Shown here piece by piece: positions 6,526-11,703 of a stretch of DNA of 11,703 bases; position 1 is the first letter of the stretch; every line of letters begins with the position of its first letter. The DNA is from Planctomycetota bacterium. Its GTDB lineage: Bacteria > Planctomycetota > Phycisphaerae > Sedimentisphaerales > Anaerobacaceae. A model generated the notes under the pieces. The model ran no database searches and was not told where the DNA came from. It saw only the letters and a program-made list of their open reading frames with translations. A program made the position numbers and the translations under genes. Location of the stretch: assembly GCA_017885385.1 (NCBI GenBank), contig JAFNGF010000182.1, forward strand, positions 4,882 through 16,584, read 5' to 3'.

Positions 6526-9500
6526 ATGACTAAGAAACACCTGATAATGCTTGCCATAAGCGTTTTTGCAGCCCCTCTGGTGCTTTGGCAAGAAAGCAGG
6601 GGGGGCGAGTCGTCGGTCAAGATATGGCAAGAGGGAATTGTAATCCCTACTTACAGGCTCAATCCTGCCGATAAGAATCCGACGTTCTATACGCATGAAT
6701 CCTACCAGGGGGCGGAGAAAAAGATATATCCGTATCCACTGCTTGATGGAGTAACTGATATCAAAGAGCCGAAAACGTACAAAGCCGTGTATCTTGAGAA
6801 CGAATACATTCGGCTTTCAATACTGCCTGAGATAGGGGGCAGATTGTTTTCGGCTCTGGATAAAACCAACAACTACGAAATCTTTTATCACCAGCACGTC
6901 ATCAAGCCTGCTCTGATTGGAATGTTGGGCGCCTGGATTTCCGGCGGAATTGAATGGTGCGTCTTTCACCACCACCGAAACACCACGTACATGCCCGTTG
7001 ATTACACGCTGGTTGAGAATCCGGACGGCAGTAAAACCGTCTGGTTCGGCGAGGTGGAGCGCCGGCACCGAATGAAATGGGTAATAGGCGTGACACTATA
7101 TCCTGGCAAATCCTATATTGAGGCGACGGTCAAGCTGTTCAATCGCACGCCCTATCCACATTCGATACTGTACTGGGCCAACGTGGCCGTCCATGCCAAC
7201 GAAGATTACCAGGTCATCTTTCCCCCCAGCGTACAATTCGCCACTTACCATTCCAAGAACGATTTTGTGCACTGGCCCATTTCTAATGAAGTGTACCGGG
7301 GCGTCGATTATAAAGGCGTGGACCTTAGCTGGTGGAAGAACCATCCTGAGCCTGTTTCCTTCTTTGCCTGGGACCTCAAGGAAGATTTCTCCGGCGGCTA
7401 TGACCATGGCAAACAAGCCGGCGTTGTTCACGTGGGCAATCACCACGTTGTCTGCGGGGCGAAACTGTGGGAGTGGAGTCCAGGCCCAAGCGGGCGAATG
7501 TGGGACAAAATCCTGACCGACACAGACGGCCCCTACGCGGAATTGATGGTGGGCGCTTTTTCCGACAATCAGCCGGACTATAGCTGGATAAAACCGTACG
7601 AAACTAAAACCTTCAAGCAGTATTGGTATCCGGTCCGCGAAATAGGCGGTTTCAAAAATGCCAATCTTAACGCGGCGGTGAATCTGGAGCTCAAAGCCAA
7701 CAATATCGCCCAAGTAGGCTTCAATGCGACCTCACAATACGAAAATGCTACCGTACTTCTAACAGCCGGCGACAAAGTGATTCTGGAGCAAACAACCGAC
7801 ATTGGCCCAGGACAGCCTTTCGTAAAAGACGTGAAAGTCCCTGCCGGCACACAAGAAACAGACTTGAAGGTTTCTTTACTTACGCCAGCAAAAGATGTAT
7901 TGATAGCCTATCAACCGCTCCAGAAGAAATACGACCCGCAGTCCCGAGCAGGGATGGCCAAGCCATTACCGCAAGTCGTAAAAGCTCCGCCCGCACCCAG
8001 CGAAATCGAAAACATTGAGCAGCTATACCTAACGGGTCTTCGCCTGGAGCAGATTCATAATCCCCGGCTTGACCCTTACGCGTATTACGAGGAAGCCCTG
8101 AAAAGAGACCCCGGCGACTGTCGTACAAACACTATCCTGGGCATCAACTATAATAAACGCGGTATGTTCACAAAAGCCGAGGAACACTTAAGAAGGGCCG
8201 TCGAAAGAGTCTCTGCCGAATATACAAGACCCGGAAACACCGAAGCGTACTACCATCTTGGCCTTGCCTTGAAGGCTCAGGAAAAATTCGACGAGGCTTA
8301 TGATGTTTTCTACCGAGCAACCTGGGACTATGCTTTCCATTCGGCAGCATATTACCAGTTGGCGGAACTATCCTGCAGAAAAAGAGAATTTGCTGCCGCG
8401 CTCGAGCAAATCGACCGGTCGCTGTCCACCAATACCTTGAACACCAAGACCTTGAGTATAAAAGCTGCCATTCTGAGGCATTTGGGCAAGCTGGAGCAGG
8501 CAAAAGAAATCGCGGCGCGCGTGACTGCCGCTGATCCGCTGGACTTTCTGGCAATGAATGAGTTGTATCTGGCCGAATCCGCCTTGCGTTCACAAGGGAA
8601 GGCCAAGAGACTGCCGCAAGAGCTAATGGAAAAAATGCGGGGTGAAGTCGAATCGTATCTCGAGCTGGCCGTTGATTATGGCAACTGCGGCTTATGGCAG
8701 GACGCTATCGACGTGCTTGGTCGCGCAGCCGAAAACAAGCCTGTCCCTTCGGCAGGCTCAGGGCAAGCTCGCAGCGGAGTCGAAGGGACAACCTTTGCCG
8801 GTCCAGCCTTCGCAGCCGCTTCAGCGGAGTCGGCCAAATATCCGATGGTATATTACTACCTTGCATATTTCTGCACGGAAAAAGGCGATGCGGTCAAGGC
8901 TTCCGAGTATCTCTCTTTGGCTGGCAAAATGCCGAGTGATTACTGTTTCCCATTTCGTCTGGAGTCTATCAAAGTCTTAGATTTTGCCATCCAGCGTAAT
9001 CCCTCTGACGCCCATGCCCACTATTACCTCGGCAATCTCCTGTACGATCTTCAGCCTGAAAATGCAGTTGAGCGTTGGGAGATTTCCCGACAGCTTGATG
9101 ATTCTTTTGCCCCTGTGCATCGCAATCTGGGCTGGGCATATTATCGAACGCAGGAGAATACTGCGAAGGCTGTCGCCAGTTATGAAAAGGCAATCGCGTG
9201 CGATAAGGAAGACGCCCGTCTTTACGCTGAGCTGGATCATCTATATGAAATGGCCAATACGCCGCTCCAAAAACGCCTGGCACTGCTGCAGGAGAATCAT
9301 CAGACCGTAGTTAAGCGAAACGACAGTTTCCTTCGAGAAATCATGGTGCTGGTTTTGGTGGGAAGATATGACGAGGCAACAAGTTTCCTGGCGAACAATA
9401 ATTTCCACGTCCGTGAGGGCGGCGGCGAAATTCACGATGTGTATGTTGATGGACTTATGTTGCGGGGGCTGCTGCATCTGAAAGACAAGAGACTGAAAGA

Positions 9501-9996
9501 GGCCCTTGACGATTTTCGTGCGGCTTCGGAATATCCTGAAAACCTATCGGTGGGAAGGCCCAAGAACGATAGACGAGCACCGCAGGTTGCTTATTATACC
9601 GGCACTGCCTACGAAGCGTCGGGCGATGTTAAAACAGCGACAGAGTACTACCAGAAAGCTGCAAACCAGAGAGGCACTTCGCAATGGCAGGAAACTCGAT
9701 TTTACCAGGGACTTGCTCTTGGCAAGCTCGGGCAGGAAGATGCCGCCAATAAGATATTTGATGAATTGATCGAGGCTGGAAAGGCCAAACTCTCGCAAAA
9801 AATCGAGGTGGACTTCTTCGCCAAATTTGGCGAGCAGCAAAGCGCTGAAGCACAAAAGGCCTCGGCCCACTACATATTGGGCCTGGGGTATCTGGGCAAA
9901 GGCCAGCAAGGCGCAGCCAGGAGTGAATTTGAGAAAACCGTGGCGCTGGATGTCAGTCACGTGTGGGCAAAGGCATTTCTGGCTCAATTAGACTGA
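6526..9996 (+). CDS. Exported DUF5107-domain protein with long TPR array
   Basis: The protein has 1,156 residues from the ATG at 6526. A basic N terminus and hydrophobic stretch (MTKKHLIMLAISVFAAPLVL) form a signal peptide, so it is probably periplasmic or exported. Residues about 25-375 match what I recognise as DUF5107: AVYLENEYIRLSILPEIGGR (a mutarotase-like opening), then ISGGIEWCVFHHHRNTTY, ERRHRMKW and KLWEWSPGPSGRMWDKILTD, rich in His and Trp. A β-rich linker (about 380-480) precedes a TPR region from about 500 to the end. TPR units include AYYHLGLALKAQEKFDEAYD, HYYLGNLLYDLQPENAVERW and the final HYILGLGYLGKGQQGAARSE, with roughly ten or more in all. About 33 residues rich in Ala, Gly and Ser (739-771) are encoded by an inserted palindromic repeat. 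The family's substrate is unknown to me. The mutarotase-like fold suggests carbohydrate binding or processing, and the TPRs suggest a scaffold. It is likely co-transcribed with the peptidase downstream. Confidence 0.85.
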   Translation: MTKKHLIMLAISVFAAPLVLWQESRGGESSVKIWQEGIVIPTYRLNPADKNPTFYTHESYQGAEKKIYPYPLLDGVTDIKEPKTYKAVYLENEYIRLSILPEIGGRLFSALDKTNNYEIFYHQHVIKPALIGMLGAWISGGIEWCVFHHHRNTTYMPVDYTLVENPDGSKTVWFGEVERRHRMKWVIGVTLYPGKSYIEATVKLFNRTPYPHSILYWANVAVHANEDYQVIFPPSVQFATYHSKNDFVHWPISNEVYRGVDYKGVDLSWWKNHPEPVSFFAWDLKEDFSGGYDHGKQAGVVHVGNHHVVCGAKLWEWSPGPSGRMWDKILTDTDGPYAELMVGAFSDNQPDYSWIKPYETKTFKQYWYPVREIGGFKNANLNAAVNLELKANNIAQVGFNATSQYENATVLLTAGDKVILEQTTDIGPGQPFVKDVKVPAGTQETDLKVSLLTPAKDVLIAYQPLQKKYDPQSRAGMAKPLPQVVKAPPAPSEIENIEQLYLTGLRLEQIHNPRLDPYAYYEEALKRDPGDCRTNTILGINYNKRGMFTKAEEHLRRAVERVSAEYTRPGNTEAYYHLGLALKAQEKFDEAYDVFYRATWDYAFHSAAYYQLAELSCRKREFAAALEQIDRSLSTNTLNTKTLSIKAAILRHLGKLEQAKEIAARVTAADPLDFLAMNELYLAESALRSQGKAKRLPQELMEKMRGEVESYLELAVDYGNCGLWQDAIDVLGRAAENKPVPSAGSGQARSGVEGTTFAGPAFAAASAESAKYPMVYYYLAYFCTEKGDAVKASEYLSLAGKMPSDYCFPFRLESIKVLDFAIQRNPSDAHAHYYLGNLLYDLQPENAVERWEISRQLDDSFAPVHRNLGWAYYRTQENTAKAVASYEKAIACDKEDARLYAELDHLYEMANTPLQKRLALLQENHQTVVKRNDSFLREIMVLVLVGRYDEATSFLANNNFHVREGGGEIHDVYVDGLMLRGLLHLKDKRLKEALDDFRAASEYPENLSVGRPKNDRRAPQVAYYTGTAYEASGDVKTATEYYQKAANQRGTSQWQETRFYQGLALGKLGQEDAANKIFDELIEAGKAKLSQKIEVDFFAKFGEQQSAEAQKASAHYILGLGYLGKGQQGAARSEFEKTVALDVSHVWAKAFLAQLD
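8740..8838 (+). repeat. In-frame palindromic repeat insertion inside the TPR coding region
   Basis: TGTCCCTTCG (8742-8751) and CGAAGGGACA (8781-8790) form a perfect 10-bp inverted repeat. A second, related unit follows: CCTTCG at 8807 leads to the same CAGCGGAGTCG word (8772-8782 and 8822-8832, offset exactly 50 bp), and CCGCT-TC-AGCGG (8816-8827) makes a tight hairpin. The encoded residues are a low-complexity Ala/Gly/Ser-rich stretch unlike the flanking helices. Removing 99 bases joins GRAAENK directly to YPMVYYYLAYF, which restores normal TPR spacing. The insertion keeps the frame and adds no stop. Confidence 0.75.
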
Positions 9997-10016
9997 AAAC
10001 TAATGAGTTTCTATCC

Positions 10017-10022
10017 AAGGAG
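10017..10022 (+). promoter_or_regulatory. Ribosome binding site AAGGAG of the peptidase gene
   Basis: AAGGAG is followed by five bases and the ATG at 10028. Another ATG at 10023 directly abuts the box and is out of frame, so 10028 is the start. Confidence 0.75.
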
Positions 10023-10027
10023 ATGAA

Positions 10028-11703
10028 ATGAGAAGGGCGTCAGGTATAATCATTGTATCACTTGTGGTTTTTGCGTTTTCTCAAGTCGCAGTTTTGTCCC
10101 AAACCCGCGAAAGAGCGGAAGTCCCTGCTGAGCATGCGTGGAGGTTGGAAGACCTATATGCTTCAGACGAGGCGTGGAATGAAAGCAAGCAGAAGCTGGC
10201 TGCACAATTTAGTCAGATCACCAAATACAAAGGCCAATTAACGACCTCCGCACCTGACCTGCTGGCGTGTCTGAGTTTTAACAGTGAGATTTCCAAGGAG
10301 CTCAGCCGGCTGCATTGTTACGCCGGCATGAAATCCGACCAGGACACGCGCAGCTCGAAGTACCTGGCAATGAAACAACAAATGGAGCAGTCGGCGACCG
10401 ACTACAGCTCCAACGCATCGTTCATCGAGCCGGAAATCGCCCGAATGGATAAGGACAAAATGGATACATTTATCGCTGAAGAGCCTGGCTTGAAGATTTT
10501 TAAGATGTACCTGTATGATATACAGCGCACAAAGGCTCATAAGCTATCGGAGCAAGAAGAAAAGATACTCGCCGAGGCCGGGCTTTTGGCTAACGCCCCA
10601 TCTTCAATTTACGGGGTATTCAGCAACGCAGAATTCCCCTATCCGCAGGTGAAATTAAGTGACGGTACTATCGCCAAGCTAAATAAAGCCGGATATGCCC
10701 TCTATCGGGCTGTGCCCAATCGCAGCGACCGCGAGGCGGTCTTTCAAGCCTTCTGGGGCGCAGTGAACGAGTTCCGACGGACTTTTGGCGTTCAGCTTTA
10801 TGCCAACGTAAGAAGCGACATATTTTATGCCCATACCCGGCATTATCGCTCCTGTCTGGAAAGCGCGCTGGATAAAGACAATATTCATATTCAGGTATAC
10901 CTTGCCCTTATAGAGAATGTGCACAACAATCTCGATTCGTTTCATCGGTATCTGAATTTGAAAAAGCGGATGCTCGGCGTAGACTCGCTGAAATACTCGG
11001 ACGTGTATGCACCGGCGGTGAAAGACGTCGACCTGCGGTACAGCTTTGAGCAGGCCAAGCAGCTTGTGCTGGACTCAGTGCGACCTTTAGGGCCGGACTA
11101 TTGCGATGTCGTTCGACAGGCCTTTGACAATCGGTGGATCGACGTTTATCCAAGCCCCGGTAAACGCGCAGGCGCGTATTCCAACGGAGACGCCTATGAC
11201 GTCCATCCCTACGTCCTGTTGAACTACAACGGTCAATATGACGATGTAAGCACTCTGGCCCATGAGCTGGGCCATGCCGTGCACAGTTATTACTCCAATA
11301 AGAATCAGCCCTATCCCACAGCCGACTATTCGACTTTTGTCGCAGAAGTGGCGTCCACTTTCAACGAGGCTCTGCTGATTAACAGGATGTTGAGTGACAT
11401 CAAAGACGATGATGCTCGCGTATCTCTGTTGATGAACTACTTGGAGGGGATAAGGCAGACGCTTTTCAGGCAAGCTCAATTTGCCGAATTCGAGCTGCGT
11501 ATGCACGAAATGGCTGAACGTGGGCAGCCGCTTACAGGTGACGCCCTGAGCAAAGTTTATGGAGATATTTTGAATAGGTATTACGGCCAGGATAAGGGGG
11601 TCTGTAACATCGACCAGTTGTATACAGTCGAGTGGGCGTATGTCCCTCACTTTTACTACAACTTCTACGTCTATCAGTATTCAACATCTTTTACCGCCTC
11701 AAC
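10028..11703 (+). CDS. pepF: Exported M3-family oligoendopeptidase F-like metallopeptidase, 3' end cut by window
   Basis: This is a zinc endopeptidase that hydrolyses short peptides. The 558 visible codons contain no stop; the family is about 600 residues, so only the last few dozen residues are missing. The active site is AHELGHAVH with H412 and H416 as zinc ligands and E413 as catalytic base. The third ligand is probably E440 in FVAEVASTFNEALL, 24 residues after H416. The PepF-type substrate-binding motif PHFYYNFYVYQYSTS (540-554) lies near the cut end. The N-terminal half carries the helical oligopeptidase F domain. Unlike the classical cytosolic PepF, this protein starts with MRRASGIIIVSLVVFAFSQV, a clear signal peptide, so it probably acts in the periplasm or outside. 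It begins 31 bases after the DUF5107-TPR stop with no terminator between, so an operon is likely. Confidence 0.93.
   Translation, partial: MRRASGIIIVSLVVFAFSQVAVLSQTRERAEVPAEHAWRLEDLYASDEAWNESKQKLAAQFSQITKYKGQLTTSAPDLLACLSFNSEISKELSRLHCYAGMKSDQDTRSSKYLAMKQQMEQSATDYSSNASFIEPEIARMDKDKMDTFIAEEPGLKIFKMYLYDIQRTKAHKLSEQEEKILAEAGLLANAPSSIYGVFSNAEFPYPQVKLSDGTIAKLNKAGYALYRAVPNRSDREAVFQAFWGAVNEFRRTFGVQLYANVRSDIFYAHTRHYRSCLESALDKDNIHIQVYLALIENVHNNLDSFHRYLNLKKRMLGVDSLKYSDVYAPAVKDVDLRYSFEQAKQLVLDSVRPLGPDYCDVVRQAFDNRWIDVYPSPGKRAGAYSNGDAYDVHPYVLLNYNGQYDDVSTLAHELGHAVHSYYSNKNQPYPTADYSTFVAEVASTFNEALLINRMLSDIKDDDARVSLLMNYLEGIRQTLFRQAQFAEFELRMHEMAERGQPLTGDALSKVYGDILNRYYGQDKGVCNIDQLYTVEWAYVPHFYYNFYVYQYSTSFTAS

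Noticed and set aside
7096..7713. A 205-codon minus-strand frame opposite the DUF5107 domain
   Set aside because: It mirrors a conserved coding region and has no recognisable motif.
11087..11650. A 187-codon minus-strand frame opposite the peptidase
   Set aside because: It lies opposite the HELGH region of the M3 peptidase, which is certain; it is an antisense artefact.

Overview
The window looks like a chromosomal segment of a diderm (Gram-negative-type) bacterium of moderate GC content. The best guess is an environmental planctomycete or a relative. The grounds are a DUF5107-type domain fused to a long TPR array, an exported M3 peptidase, intergenic spaces built from GC-rich palindromes, and a surface-protein-like fragment at the left edge. 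This placement is inference only, since no rRNA, tRNA or core marker gene is present.

Left half, minus strand (transcribed right to left from about 6286 to 195): a complete three-gene RND efflux operon. The order is periplasmic adaptor (6286 to 4985), RND inner-membrane permease (4988 to 1884) and TolC-family outer-membrane channel (1772 or 1778 to 195). Adaptor and permease overlap by ATGA and are probably translationally coupled. Permease and channel are separated by about 105 bp carrying four adjacent inverted repeats. The adaptor has no ribosome binding site. Instead an extended -10-like TGGTACAAT sits seven bases before its ATG, which suggests a leaderless transcript, and this box lies in one arm of a perfect dyad ATTGTAC-N11-GTACAAT that could be an operator. 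Left of the channel gene (1 to 201, minus strand) is an open frame without a convincing start that resembles a piece of a large surface or RHS-type protein, followed by a short palindrome.

Right half, plus strand: two genes 31 bp apart, probably one operon. The first encodes an exported protein of 1,156 residues with an N-terminal DUF5107 (mutarotase-like) domain and many TPR repeats. The second, cut by the window edge, encodes an exported M3 oligoendopeptidase (PepF-like) with an intact HELGH zinc site. The divergent spacer 6287 to 6525 consists mostly of hairpin-forming repeats. A repeat of similar character has entered the TPR gene in frame (about 8740 to 8838) and adds some 33 residues between two TPR helices.

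The efflux operon is an ordinary, complete drug or metabolite exporter. The DUF5107-TPR plus exported-peptidase pair is the least understood part. I found no CRISPR array, transposase, phage gene, RNA gene or clear intrinsic terminator.
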